Of a stretch of 64,000 nt of DNA, positions 28,377 to 40,326 are shown piece after piece. The DNA comes from Haematococcus lacustris (lineage: Eukaryota > Chlorophyta > Chlorophyceae > Chlamydomonadales > Haematococcaceae): assembly GCA_030144725.1 (NCBI GenBank), contig JASKMD010000016.1:2907567-2971566 (forward strand). Direction: 5' to 3'. Position 1 is the first letter of the stretch. Each line of letters begins with the position of its first letter. The notes below the pieces were generated by a model. That model made no database searches. It was not told the origin of the DNA and saw only the letters and a program-made list of their open reading frames with translations. The translations under genes and the position numbers were made by a program.

Positions 28377-31300
28377 CTTTAGCAGCCTGGATCTGCAGGC
28401 AGGCTACCATCAAATCAGGATCACAGAGGAGGACGTGCCTAAGACGGCATTCTTGACGCCTGTGGGCCAGTTTCAGTTCAAAGTGCTATGTTTTGGGCTG
28501 ACCAATGCTCCTGCTACCTTCCAACGGGTTATGAACACGGTGTTTAAGCCCCTAATCAACAAGTCAGTGCTGGTCTATATTGATGACATCCTGGTGATGA
28601 GTAACACCCCTGAAGAGCACCTGGTGCACCTGAGAGAAGTGCTGCAGCTCATGCGGGAGCACAAGCTTTACGCTAAAATGTCGAAGTGCGAGTTCAATCA
28701 GCCTAAGCTAGTGTTCCTGGGGCACATCGTGGGCGGCGATGGTATTGCCGTTGACCCTGCGAAGGTACAGGTGGTGAAGGACTGGCCGGCGCCACGCAGT
28801 GTGAAGGATTTGCAGGCGTTCTTGGGCTTGGCAAACTATTTCCGAAGGTTTATTCCTAATCTCAGCGCAATCGCCGCACCACTCACAAATTTGACGAGGA
28901 AGGAGGCCGCAGCAAAATACAACTGGGCAGTGTTCGCTGGGGCTGAACTGGCCGCTTTCAATGCTTTGAAGGAAGCTCTATGCTCCGCACCTGTGTTGGC
29001 CCTGCCTGATTTTACAAAAGCCTTTGTGGTGTGCACTGATGCATCCCTACTGGGCACGGGCGGTGTGTTGATGCAAGAAGGCAGGCCAATAGCCTACACC
29101 AGCAAGAAGCTGTCACCTGCAGAGACCCGGTATACCACAGGGGAGCAGGAGCTGCTGGCCATTGTTCGGGCAGTGAGAGAGTGGCGGTGCTATCTAGATG
29201 GAGCAGTTGATGTTACAATTGAGACAGATCACAACCCTCTCATCTACCTGCAAACACAAACAACACTGTCTAGAAGGCAGACGCGGTGGATGGAGGAGTT
29301 GTCGCGTTACAAGTATGAAATCAAGTACAAACCTGGAGTGCATAACGTGGCTGACCCTATCAGCCGCAACCCGGCTCTGGCCCAGCAAGATACACCTGCT
29401 GGCTGTGACAACATATCTGTGGCTGTGGCAGTCTTGTCTCCATGGGCTGATGGCCTCATCACGGTCATGACAACAAGAAGCCAGGCCGCCCGGCTCCATG
29501 AGAATGCTGAGATGGAGCGGGTGATTGCCCGAGAGGCTGCGTACCGTGAAGGCAAGCTGGCGCCCCGTGACCTGTCTAGTGCCCGGCTGCTGCCTCCTGC
29601 GCGCCCAGGAGCACATTCAGGTAGAGACAATGACCATCGCTCGGGCTACAAGGTCCTACATGCCGACTTGGTTGAAGCCCGGCTGCATGCGCGCCCTGGA
29701 GCACAGCCAGGTGGGGAGGAAGATCTGGCTAGTGCCCGGCTGCTGCCTAATGCAAGCCCTGGAGCGCCCAAGCGGACCACCCAACATGCTGACTTGGCTG
29801 AAGCCCGGCTGCATGCGCGCCCTAGAGCACAGCCAGTTGGGGAGGAAGATCTGGCTAGTGCGCGGCTGCTGCCTAATGCAAGCCCTGGAGCGCGGTCGAG
29901 TCAAGCGGACCACCCACCTGAGGACCTGGCTAGTGCCCGGCTGCTGCCTCCTGCGCGCCCAGGAGCACAGCCAGGTGGGGGGGAAGCCCTGCAGCGCACC
30001 ACACCACAGCCAACCACAAGCAAGCAAGGTGATGGCAAGCCGGTCAGTGACCCACTAACATTACTGCAGGCCATCAGGAGCGCGTATGATGATGACGAGC
30101 GCTTCAACAATGAGGCATACACGTCCCAGCTACACAGGCTGGAGGGGCTGTGGCTAACTGAGAATGGCAAGGTGGTGGTACCAAATAGCAAGCCCTTGAG
30201 GCAAAGGGTAATGCGCATCATGCATGACAACCAGGCAGCAGGTCACCTGGGTGTATCGAAGACCCTTGACCAGGTGACACGCTGGTTTGACTGGGCTGGA
30301 GTGTCGGAGGATGTGCGGCACTACGTGCGCAATTGCCACTCATGCCAAGTGAACAAAGCCAGCTCCTTGAAGCCTGCTGGCAAGCTTCGACCGCTGCCTA
30401 TACCCTTGCGGGCCTGGGACAGTGTCTCCATGGACCTCATTGTCAAGCTGCCTGCAAGTGGCCCACAGAAGTATGACTCTATTCTGGTGTTTGTGGATAG
30501 GCTGACTAAGATGGTGCACCTAGTCAAGACGTGGGAGAGCATCACAGCCCCTCAATACGCGAAGCTGTTCATTGAGCACGTGTTCAGGCTGCATGGCATG
30601 CCCAGAGACGTGATCAGCGACCGCGGGCCCCAATTCAAGAACCATTTCTGGGCTGAGGTGGCAAAGCTGCTCCGGGTGCAAGTGAATCTGTCTAGCGCCT
30701 ATCATCCCCAAACAGATGGACAAACAGAACGCATGAACCGAGTGGTGGAAGAGATGTTAAGACATTACATCAGGCCGGATCAGAAGGATTGGGCAGAACA
30801 CTTACCCCTGGTTGAATTCGCCATTAACAATGCGAGGCAGGAGTCGACCCGCTTTACTCCATTCTACCTGAATTACGGCTACCACCCGCGGAGAGCTGAG
30901 CTGCTAGACCTGCCACAGAAGGTGCCACGAGCGCATGACTTTGTCCTGAACATACGGCGAGCTGTGGAGCAGGCTAGGCTATGCTTAGAGAAGGCGCAGA
31001 AGCGACAAAAGGTGTATGCGGATGGGAAGCGGCGTCATGCGACTTTTGCTCCTGGCGACATGGTGCTCCTGAGCACACAGAACATGAGGGGACATTCTGC
31101 TCAACCCGGTGTCCGTAAGCTGAAGCCACGCTATGTCGGTCCCTTTGAAGTGCAGTACATGGTGGGAGAGGCAGCTGTGAAGCTGGAGCTACCTCAGCAG
31201 TGGTCTCGGTTCCACAACGTGTTTCATGTGTCTCTAGTGAAGCCCTACCGCTCTGATGGGTCAAGCGCAGTGCCTGGTGTCTCCAGTCCCCCTCCAGAGC

Positions 31301-31566
31301 AGTGGCTTGACGGAGAGCCTGTGTATACTGTTGAGAGGGTGCTGGACCATCGGCTGGTAAACACAGGCAAGCGCAAGGGCAAGGACAAGAAGAGCGAGCC
31401 CAAGAAGCCCAGGCTGGAGTTCTTGGTGAAGTGGCAGGGTTATGGTGATGAGCACAACACGTGGGAACCTAGGTCCCAGCTGACAGGCTGCCAAGAGCTG
31501 CTGAGGCAGTATGCAGAGGAGTGCAACCTGGGAGCCGACATGGAGGAGGCTGATGATCAGACCTGA
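28377..31566 (+). CDS. pol: Element 2 pol: RT (C-terminal part), RNase H, integrase, chromodomain
   Basis: A long intact frame from the transposon junction to the stop at 31564-31566. RT catalytic motif LVYIDDILVM; RNase H VVCTDASLLGTGGVL and ETDHNPLIYL; a repeat-rich linker at 29560-29990; integrase HHCC (H..H, then C..C in YVRNCHSCQVNKAS), core SMDLIVKLPAS, VISDRGPQFKN and QTERMNRVVEEML; and a C-terminal chromodomain-like RLEFLVKWQGYGDEHNTWEP. In this genome copy RT is separated from its N-terminal half by the 992-bp insertion, so the element cannot make full Pol by itself. Confidence 0.93.
29560..29990 (+). repeat. Tandem repeat in the RNase H-integrase linker of element 2
   Basis: Alternating units of the type DLASARLLP.A.PGA and DL.EARLHARP.AQP occur about seven times between RNase H and integrase, with a higher-order period of about 130 bp. 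Element 1 has a short acidic linker here instead. Confidence 0.85.
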
Positions 31567-31680
31567 TGTGTGTGTGTGTGTGTGGGAACTCGAACACCAA
31601 GCGCTAGTATGCGCGAGTGACGGCACACCAGTGCCTGAGCGGGGCAACCACCAGTTGAGGTCAGCTGAGGACAGCTGAGC

Positions 31681-31694
31681 CAGGTGGGGAGGAA
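31681..31694 (+). other. Polypurine tract of element 2
   Basis: CAGGTGGGGAGGAA directly precedes the 3' LTR. Confidence 0.8.
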
Positions 31695-31886
31695 TGTAGC
31701 ATGTCCATGCGGTCATGCAAATCTGGATCTGAGATCTCCTCATGCAAGTGTAAGATCTGAACTGGTGGTGGTGTTCTGAGGCTGGGTTCAACTCCCAGGC
31801 AGACTTGACATCCTTGACATCCTTGACTACGCCCTAGTCTGCTCAGGCGACCTTAACACTATTGACCGCTGTAGCCTCACGCTACA
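31695..31886 (+). repeat. 3' LTR of element 2
   Basis: 192 bp, identical to the 5' LTR except for loss of one CT in GACCTCTTAACAC. T-arm-like hairpin at 31782-31798. Confidence 0.93.
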
Positions 31887-31891
31887 CTACA

Positions 31892-32606
31892 GCTGGCGTG
31901 CCCCACGCCCACTGTGCAGTGTGTGCACATCCATCACTAGCTGGAGCTAGTACAGCTCTTGTTTATGCACATCCATCACTAGCTGGAGCTAGTACACCCC
32001 CGTTGTGCAAAGTTGCGTATTCTATGTTGCGGTTGACTTAATGTAGCAAGCAGTTGAGCTGCTTTCCCCATGAGCTGCTGCCCTCCTTTCCAGCCATCTT
32101 GCCCAGCAGGGTTACGCATGCATCCAACTGTTGTGCCTTGCCGCATGGTTAGTCAGTGGGTATTGGGCACTCTGAACCGGCTATCCAGGTTTGACAGGCA
32201 TGAGCCAAGTAGCCCAAAGGCCCAGCAACCTCACGGCTGACATCAGCATCAGCGGCGTCAGCCACCTTTACCAATGTGGGGCCATGGCGCTCACAAGCCG
32301 GTTTGTCCATGATGAGAAGGGTGGGCTATCCGCATGCCACCTCGCCGGCTGTTGGCCAGCAGGGGGTCGAGCAGGGGTGCCGTTGCAAGCACGATCAAGC
32401 CCAACAAACCAGCTATAGCCAGCTGTTGCCTGCTGTTATTTAGCCCGCCTGGCCTGGCCTGCCGGCAAAAGGGCAACCGGCACACAGGGTGACTTACAAG
32501 CAAAGTTTGGATTTCCAAGTTCGATGGCGGGACACCGTTGCACGCCACCCGTTACTCCCCTGCAATGGGCGGCGATGCCGGCTAGGCCCAGCAACCCAGC
32601 GACCTA
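31892..32606 (+). promoter_or_regulatory. Upstream region of the zinc-finger gene
   Basis: About 715 bp between the retrotransposon and the ATG at 32607. It holds two identical 30-bp copies (31925-31954 and 31967-31996) each containing the inverted repeat ACTAGCT-GG-AGCTAGT. No TATA-like box is convincing. The hairpins may be binding sites, but that is inferred from structure and position alone. Confidence 0.35.
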
Positions 32607-35600
32607 ATGCCCGACACAAGCACTGCAGGGCACGCCCTGGGGATCGAGCCGAGCCTGGAGAGCAGCAAGCTAGCACAGAAAAGCGCGGACTGTGCGCAGC
32701 CCACAGCCTTGCACCCCGTGTTATCGGTTGACAATGGACCCGCCTCGCCACGCGGAGCAGCCGATCAACCTGGAGCAGCAAAACAGGATGGCGACCGCTT
32801 TTATTGTCCTTTTCCAGGTACACTTGCAGCTTGGGGCAGCTTGGGGCAGCTTGGGGCAGCTTGGGGCTTAGAATGGCCTTACGAGGCAAGCCTGCTAAGT
32901 TTTAGTAGTGTGCGTAAATATTTGTGGCTTGTGGCCCACAACTGCAGGTTGCAACCGGAGTTTTGCTGAGCTGTGGCGCCTTAAGGTGCACTACCGAGCA
33001 CCTCCGGACGTGCGTGGCAGTGGTGCGTTACAATGCAGTAAAAACACAAAAACGGACGTGGGGTTTACACCTTCGTCATTTTGCGTACTCCGCCCAGGCA
33101 AGGAGCGAGGTCATGGCACAGAGCTATTGCAGTGCCCCAAGTGCGGCAAGACTCTCAAGCCCGGCAAGCACCACGTCGGTTGCTCGGGTGTCTCAGCAGC
33201 GAGCAAAGCAGCGTCAGCCAAGTCAACGAAGCGGAAGGTTCGTGGAGTTCTCTTTCAGGAGGTGGGAAATGCTCCTGCTGTCTTAACTGTGTCCCTATTG
33301 CTGCTGCAGGCTGCTGCTGGCTGCGATGGCCCCTACAGTGCCAGCAACTCTGTCACAGCATCTGCTGCAGACAAGGCAGCCGCAGGAGCTGCAGCGGCAG
33401 CTGTGGCAGCAGCAGCAGCACCTGCGGCACCAGACCAGGACATGCTCTCAGCCCACAGCCCCACATTGCTCTGCCGCTCTGACTACATGGCAACCACTCA
33501 ACTGGCCCATGCAGCCGTGCAGCCTGGCATGCAAACAGTGGGGTCCATGCCCCTGCCCAACATGCTGAGCGCTCCTCAAATGGCTATGGCGTACATGCGC
33601 CCGGGCTCCATGGGAAACGGCAGCATGTGAGTGGCACCAGCAGCATCTTGACCTGCGCTCAGCCAGCAGGTGCCTCCTGTCCTGACCAGCAGGGCCAGGC
33701 ATATTGTACAATGTTGGGTTCACACCGCTATAACAGTCAGCCTGGTATGGGTATGGGCACACATGGCTAGGGTGGCGATGGAGACAGGGAGTAGGGTTTA
33801 TAACCGCTATAACCGTCAGGCTGGTGTGGCTGCTTGGCCTCGTTTGCTAGGTTGGCAACAAAGTCAGGGTGCAGGGTGGAGGTGAGGGATGGTGATGGCG
33901 CATTGGTTGGGGCCGGGGTGGAGCTGGAGACGAGAGGGAGAGGGGCCAGCAGCCTGACCCCTGCGCCCACACCCACACCCACACTGGCATGCCAGCACCA
34001 GGGGAAGGCAGCAGCAGGCTGAGGTGTGCAGCCATTGATGCAGCCAGCTAGCCTGGCCAGCCTGAGAGCCTGCCAGCTGCAGGTTAGGCGGCTGAGTGCA
34101 CCCGCCCTGGGGCGGCTGCCAGGGAGCTCAGCGGCCCTAAGGTGCTCAGAGGTGCAGCTCTGACCTGCAGCTAGTGGCAGGGAGCTAGTGGCAGGGAGCT
34201 AGTGGCAGCTCAGTGGCCCTGATGCGTGCTGGTCCTGGTCGAGCAGCATGTGGTGTACAGCCACACCGACTCAGTGCCTCAATGCACACACAGTCCACTC
34301 ATTCCAAATGCTGTTTGGCATGGCTGACGACGTGCCCACCATGGCCACTATCCACATGCACACAGTGCATGATGTGGATGAGGAGGGTGGGGAGGGGGAA
34401 GGGGAGTGACTGGAGCCAGCTGGCTGGGGCAGGAGGGAGGTTAGGAGGGGACTACAGGCTCCGCTGCCTAGACCTGCAGGCTCTCAGGGCAGGGGGGGCA
34501 GGGGGGGGCAGGGGGGGCAGGGGGGGCAGGGGGGGGCAGGGGGGGGCAGGGGGGGGCAGGGGGGGGGGCAGCTGGCCTAGGAGAGGGCCTGGCGTGTTCC
34601 ACGAGGTGGACAGGGGGGGTGGCAGGAGAGACAAGGGAGGGGGTCAGAGCTTCGTCAGGGGCAGGGCCACGACTCTGGGCTGGACGGCAGCAGCAGCGGT
34701 GGGGGCGGGCTGGGCCTGTGCCGGGCGCAAGCTCCTCCCTAGTACTCGCTGACTCTCCCGATGTAGGCCTCTTCTTTTCTTACAGCTGCAGCAGGGGCAG
34801 GAGGGTGAGCTGCCCTTCAGCAGGGGGCAGGGGGCAGCTGGCAACAGCACCCAGGCACCAAATCGGGCCCTGGCCCTGAAGTTCTGGCCCTGCCCTGCCC
34901 TGCCCTGCCCTGCCCTGCCCTGCCCCGCCCCCTCCTGAGCAGTGTGGGCACAGTGCATGCCAGATGCCACATCTGGAAGCAGCGGGCGTCCCCCTCCTGC
35001 TGAGAGGCTGCTGAGAGCCTGCCTACCATGCCCCCTGCGCAGGTACACCCCCCTGCCCATGCAAGGCCATGGCTACAGCAGCCCCCTGCCCCCCCCCCAG
35101 AGGAGCATGCCCCCCGTGTCATACCCCAGCCACCCCCCAGGCCTCTACCCAGGCCTCCACCCAGCCGCCCAGCCACCCCCCCCCCTGAGCCAGGGCCAGC
35201 CGCCCCCCCCTTACTCTCCTCACCTCCCCCCCGAGGCTGCAGCAGCAGCAGCTGGGGCAGGCTATGGCCTGGGCCCTGGGGCAAGGGCCTGGTCCTGCCC
35301 TGGCACCTTCCTGGACTCAGCGAGCCACCCCCACCAGCTGCCCCCCCCCGCCCCGCCCCCCCGGCCCCACCCCCCGCCAGACCGCCCCTCCCCCTCCTCC
35401 TTCTACGCCCACAGCGAACCTGAATTCCTCGCCAGCATCTTTGACGATGTGCCTGAGTTCACTGCTATGGCGCCCTCCCCGCCCCCCCTGCCCTCAGACT
35501 TCCACATCAACAGCCTGCCCGCCCCCAACCGCATGCTGTTCAACTTTGGGCAGTTCAGCCAGAAGATGCCCCATGCCCTGGCGCCTGGGGTGGCCGCCCG

Positions 35601-37366
35601 GGAGCTGAGTGACAGGGAGGTGCTGGACCTAGCAGAGCAGCATGTGGTGTACGACCACACCGACGATGGCGAGCTCATGCAAATGCTGTTTGGCATGGCT
35701 GACGACGTGCCCACTATGGCCACCATCCACCTGCACACAGGGCACAATGTGGATGAGGAGGGTGGGGAGGGGGGGATGGCGAGAGCGGGCCAGCTGGCTG
35801 GGGCAGGGGCAGGGGGGGAGGGGAGGGGGCAGGAGGCAGCGGGGAGGGATAGGTTGGAAGGGCAGCAGCAGGGGTGGCCAACCAGGTTTGGCAACCCAGG
35901 GCAGCAGCAGGGGGAGGGGCTGGGGGGGGTGCCTAGGGGGCAGCGGCCTCTAGGCCCTGGGTTGCCTCCCCCCCGTCATCAGTCACTGCCTCTGCTCCCC
36001 CCCCCACCACGGGGTTGGCAGGGGCAGGGGCAGCAGGGCGAGCAGCTGGCACATGATCAGGGGCAGCAGCTGGGGCACCCACAGGTCCAGCAGCAGGGGG
36101 GTCAACAGCTGAGGGGGCAGCAGCTGGGCGAGCAGCAGCAGCAGCAGGCTCAGCAGCAGCAGGAACAGCAGCAACAAGCTGAGCAGCAGCAGGGGCGGCC
36201 AACAGGGCAGGGGTTCACAAACAGCGGAGGAGGAGGAGGGGGCTCTCACCTGAGAAACGGTGCTGAAGACCTTGCGTCCCCCCCACACACCCTCTATGGC
36301 CAGCAGCAGCAGCAGCAACCACAGCAGCAGTACTTCCAGCAGCAGCAGCTGCACCAGCAGCAGCAGCAGCAGCAGCAGCAACAGCCCCTGCCGCCGTCGC
36401 AGCAGCAGGAGAGTGCTGGTGGCGGGTCAGGGTCGCGACACCCGGGCAAGACGGCAGCCTGGTACCTGCACAACAGCCAGGAGCCCTACAGCTCAAATGT
36501 GAGTGCAGCAGCAATAACACCAATAACACCACCAGCAGTAGCAGCAGGGGGCACAGGGGCAGCAGGGGCAGGGGCCACAGGGGCAGGGGCAGCAGGGTCA
36601 AGGGCCGTAAGGGCATGTACAGCAGGCCATACGTGAGAGCAGTCAGGTCTGGCTGGTGGTCTCCCTGCACCTGCTGCTGCCCAGTTGGTTGTGGTCAAAG
36701 CTAAGCAGTCACACAAGGCTGACGGTCACACCTGGCTAATAGTCACACAAGGCTGATGGTCACATCTGATGGTCACACCTGATGGTCACACCGTTGTCAG
36801 ACCATGATGATGGGGTGCTAGCAGGGGGCTTGGAAGTGGTGTCCCAGACCCAGGATCAACTCCTGGCAGCAGCAGCATTTTCAGCACAGTTATGGCTGTA
36901 GCACAGAGCTGTTGGTAGACACTGCACCCACCTCGGCAGTTCCACGCCACCTCTTCCATGTGCATTAAATCACCCTTGGTGCACGGCTGCATGAGTAAAA
37001 AACGTTCATATGTCACTCATGTCACATGCATCTGCTGGTAGAAATCGAATGTGACCCATCTCACACTTGTGTGAACCCTCCCTGCATGCCAGGAGATGAA
37101 GGCAGAGCCCGGCGAGGGGTCTGAGCCTGCGGCCCGCTGCCGCCTATCAGGCAGCAAGAGCCACCTGGACCTCATGGGGCTGTGTGGGGATGAGAGGTGG
37201 GGGTCCCTGCCTGCCATGCCTCCCCTGCTGCTGTCCATGGCCCCCATGCCCCCCTCCCCTGCTGATGTCCCTGCCCGCCAAGCCCCCCTCCCCTGCTGAT
37301 GTCCCTGCCCACAGAGAGCACCTGCTGGACACTGACACGCTGCAGTTCATGCAGTCAGTGGAGTAG
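32607..37366 (+). CDS. Zinc-finger, Gln/Pro-rich nuclear regulator, seven exons
   Basis: Exons 32607-32817, 32948-33022, 33098-33261, 33310-33626, 35043-36498, 37093-37196, 37315-37366. Every junction has GT..AG and matching phase, giving 2,379 bp (792 residues). ATG 32607. Near residues 68-95 a split-exon zinc motif reads YCPFPGCNRSFAELWRLKVH, followed by APPDVRGSG and a second cysteine pair in LQCPKCGKTLKPGKHHVGC. Downstream: Ala-rich, then Pro/Tyr-rich sequence, a conserved-looking block (EPEFLASIFDDVPEFTAMAP; NRMLFNFGQFSQKMPHALAP; ELMQMLFGMADDVPTMATIH), long polyQ tracts and a short C-terminus LLDTDTLQFMQSVE. The layout suggests a DNA-binding transcription regulator with a Gln-rich activation region; this role is inferred. 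A retrotransposon ends about 720 bp upstream. Confidence 0.75.
34241..34398 (+). pseudogene. Partial exon duplicate inside intron 4 of the zinc-finger gene
   Basis: Closely matches exon-5 sequence at 35635-35775: GAGCAGCATGTGGTGTAC, then ATGCTGTTTGGCATGGCTGA and on to GATGAGGAGGGTGGGGAG. The copy differs internally (extra and changed bases after ACACCGACT), so the exon frame is lost. It lies in the 33627-35042 intron. Confidence 0.8.
34491..34571. repeat. (GCAGGGGGGG)n tract
   Basis: About eight G-rich units in intron 4 of the zinc-finger gene; likely G-quadruplex-prone. Confidence 0.85.
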
Positions 37367-40090
37367 CGCAGCGCAGGGGCAGTTGAGAGCGCCCACAGAG
37401 CCGTCTCCCACAGCCCACTGCCACTCAGCTCCGACCACCACCTGGGACCACCTCATGGGAGAGCTCCTGGGCAGGCAGGCAGGCAGGTGCTGGTGCTGGT
37501 GGCAACCAGCCGCCGCCAACTACCGCCAACTACCTCCAGCTGCACCCAGTGGCTCTGCTCACCTCTTGGGGGCCCTCAGGGTTAGCTGCTCAGGGCTGTA
37601 GCTGCTGCAAAAGTAAGCTGTGAGCTGCCCACGGCTGCCCCTAGCTGCTGCCTCCAACTGCTGCCCATCCCCCTCAAGCTGCCCCCAGCTGCTGCCAGCT
37701 TCCCCCAGTCAGAACTAACCTCAGCCGGCTTGGCTGCCCTGTGGGACACCTCGCTGCCCTCAGCTGCCGCCAGCTCCCCTGGCTACCCCGGTGCCCTAGG
37801 CCTGCCTGGTCAGCTGAGGCTGGCACGGCAGCAGTGTGGGAGGCTGTGGGGGGCAGCAGGCAGGCTGTGGGTGGCAGCAGGTGGTGGGCTGTGGGCTCTG
37901 GGCCGTGAGCCAAGGCTGCTGCGGGCCAGGCAGCGGCAGTGGAGGCCAAGCCGTTTCAGGGAGGGAGGTGATGACTACAGCAGCCGGGGGCAGCTGGGGT
38001 AGTTGTTTAAAGGCTGAAGCTAGGGCTGTGCAGTGGCAGCAGCAGAGGAGCAGTGCCTGCACTGCCGCTGCATCACGGCACCCGCAGCCAGTGGAGGCGA
38101 CGGCAGGGTGGGCAGACTGACATCAGAGGGGTGGTTGCAGCTGTCACGCTGGAACGCTGGCAGCAGCAGCTGGGTGGGTTGGAGCCACCAGGGGGACTGA
38201 GACTGGAGTACTCCCACATGGAGGGTTGGCCAGAGGGGCAACTGGAGATTAGGCGGGTGGGGGTGGACGGCCCACTGGCGTGCCCAATCCCAACCCTCGT
38301 GTCAGCAGCAGGTCCTGGGCCACATGGGGGTGGGGTGTGCTCCAACTGGGGCTCCAACTCATCCCCCCTGCCAGCCCTGTTGCATGGCAGTGACTAGGAG
38401 TGACTTAGGCATGGCTTGGGACCATGCGCTGAAAAATTTTGCATGGGTTTTTGATAGTTGGACATGGCACCCTGGCAGTGTGCCGCCTGTGGTGCTAGGA
38501 CTTGAGCGGCATGCGGCCACCTTGCCGGAGAGCTGGCTAATGGCCTTGAGGTGTGTGACCTGTGTGACCTGCGTGCATGAGGAGTGTGCCTCGGGCTTGC
38601 GTCCGATTGCCCTGTTGCTGTGGGCCACCCCAACAGCCCGGTAGGCTGTCCGACTACCAGCTGTCACGGGGTGGCTGTGGTGGCAGGGGTGCACTGCTGG
38701 GCTGACCACGCCCCCATGCAGCTGAGTCACTGGCAGGAGTGTGGGAGGCAAGCTGAACCCTACAGCCTCCTCCTCAGTGGCGGTGGCAGTCCCACTCTGC
38801 TCACAGCCTCATAGTGGTAATGACAGCAGTTGGGTGGTTGATTGGGTGGTTGGTGCTCTACAGCCTCGTCCTCTCTCCCTCCGTGGCAGCGCCTCTGTCC
38901 CTCCGTGGTTTCGTCCGTGGCGGTTGCGGTTGCAGTGGCAGCGGTTGGGCATGTCCCGGTGTGACCAGGCAGGCGCTGTGCTGCTCCAGAGTGCCCTAAC
39001 CAGCCGCCACATACCACTGTGGTGGGACACAGCACCTGTGCTGGACGCCAGCCCACAGCCTCTCCCTCAGTGTCGATCCCTCTGCCCCCCAGCCAGGCAG
39101 TGGCAAAGGCAGCGGCCGGGCGGTTGGGCGGTTGGGCGGTAGCCTGGTGCAGCCAGTCAGGCGTGGCGCTGCTCTGACAGCTCACCAGCCAGCAGCCAGC
39201 CAACGCTGTGCTGGGCGGCAGCGGTAGCCTGGCTGGTCTGTACAGCCTGGTCTGGTGGCAGCGGCTTAACCGCTCAACCGCTCCCAGGCTGGCTGGTTGG
39301 TAGCCTGGCTGGTCTGTGCAGCCTGGACTGGTGGCAGCGGCTCAGGCGCTGCTAGGGACCTGGGGTGAGAGGGGGCTGGGCGGGCAGCTGCCAGGGTTCA
39401 AGCACCCATGCACCAGGGGTGGGCTGCAGCCAGCCAGCCACCCTGGTCATCATGGACACCGCGGCTTGTGGGTGCCATGGCCTCACTTTAGACATCAAGG
39501 TGGCTGGCGCCGCTGATGCTGATGGTAGCCGTGAAGCTGCCAGGCCCTTCTGCTGCTGTTCCTACTCAGCTCATGCCTGTCTAGTGCGCTCATGCCTGGC
39601 AAGCCTGGGCTACTGGCCTCTGGCTCAGGGCGCCTAGCACCCGTTGACTAACACCGCGGCAAGGCAAAACAGTTGGGTGCATGCACAACCCTGCTGGGGC
39701 AAGAGGTTGAGAGAGCTAGGACAAAGCATAAGGTAGTAAGCAGCAGCTCAACTGATGGCTACCAAGCAGCTTGTCTGCCGGTGCTGGGTGGTGGTGTGAA
39801 AGGGCCCCTGCCCAGCTTGTGAGCACCACCACCTCCTCCCCTCCCTTCCTCCTCCCCAACACACCCGTGCCATGCCTTCCACCCCCTCCCCCTCCCTTGC
39901 TGGGCACTGGCTGGGGTTCAGGGGCTCTGTAACCTGCCTCACGGCCATGGCTGGATATGAGAGAAGAATGGGCCTCATCGTGCTGGTGTTGGGACTTCGC
40001 ATGAGAAACATGCTGCAGCTCTCCATGCATGTGGGCAGATTTAATGTTGAGTGAAGGTGGTAGTGGTGTGGATGATGTTGACTGCCAACA
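37367..40090. other. Intergenic region with degenerate GCTG/GGCAGC repeats
   Basis: 2.7 kb with no exon chain that I can support on either strand. 37.4-38.1 kb is built of CAGCTGC/GCTGCC-rich words. 39.22-39.35 kb holds two copies of a CTGGCTGGTCTGT.CAGCCTGG.CTGGTGGCAGCGGCT unit. Open frames here are short and of repeat composition. Confidence 0.45.
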
Positions 40091-40279
40091 ATGGTTGCCG
40101 TGATGTGCGACGTATGTGCAAGTCGTGTGCGATGCCACCCAATTTGGTGTGAAGACGTCGGAGTGGAGAAGACGTGCAGATTGTACGTGGTTGACGTGGA
40201 TTATGTGTTTGTATCACCATCAGCAGAGATTGACGTGACGGGCGGTAAGGTGCGTATATTTCTTAGCACGGCTTATTGA
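40091..40279 (+). CDS. Small Cys-containing open frame, unknown
   Basis: ATG at 40091 gives 62 residues starting MVAVMCDVCASRVRCHPIWC, then VVDVDYVFVSPSAEIDVTGG. The stretch is lower in GC than its surroundings and not repeat-like. No family is recognised. It could be an exon or chance. Confidence 0.2.
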   Translation: MVAVMCDVCASRVRCHPIWCEDVGVEKTCRLYVVDVDYVFVSPSAEIDVTGGKVRIFLSTAY

Positions 40280-40326
40280 TGTGATGTTGAAGATTGTTTG
40301 AGAATTTTGGCGACCCACCCTGAACC

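Larger units (their letters stand above)
24342..31886 (+). mobile_element. Ty3/gypsy chromovirus (element 2), interrupted by a DNA transposon
   Basis: 7,545 bp with target-site duplication CTACA (24337-24341 and 31887-31891). LTRs of 194 and 192 bp differ by one CT deletion only, so the insertion is young. Order: LTR, PBS (24537-24550), gag, UAG, protease, RT, RNase H, integrase, chromodomain, polypurine tract (31681-31694), LTR. Gag and protease frames are broken at about 25430, 25805, 26500 and 26950, and a 992-bp DNA transposon sits inside RT. The downstream 1,070-codon frame is intact. LTR sequence is unrelated to element 1, but the PBS, UAG arrangement and domain order are shared. Confidence 0.93.

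Noticed and set aside
38324..39203. Several 100-150-codon frames on both strands
   Set aside because: They overlap each other, are built from GCTGGC/GGCAGC words and show no recognisable domain or exon chain.
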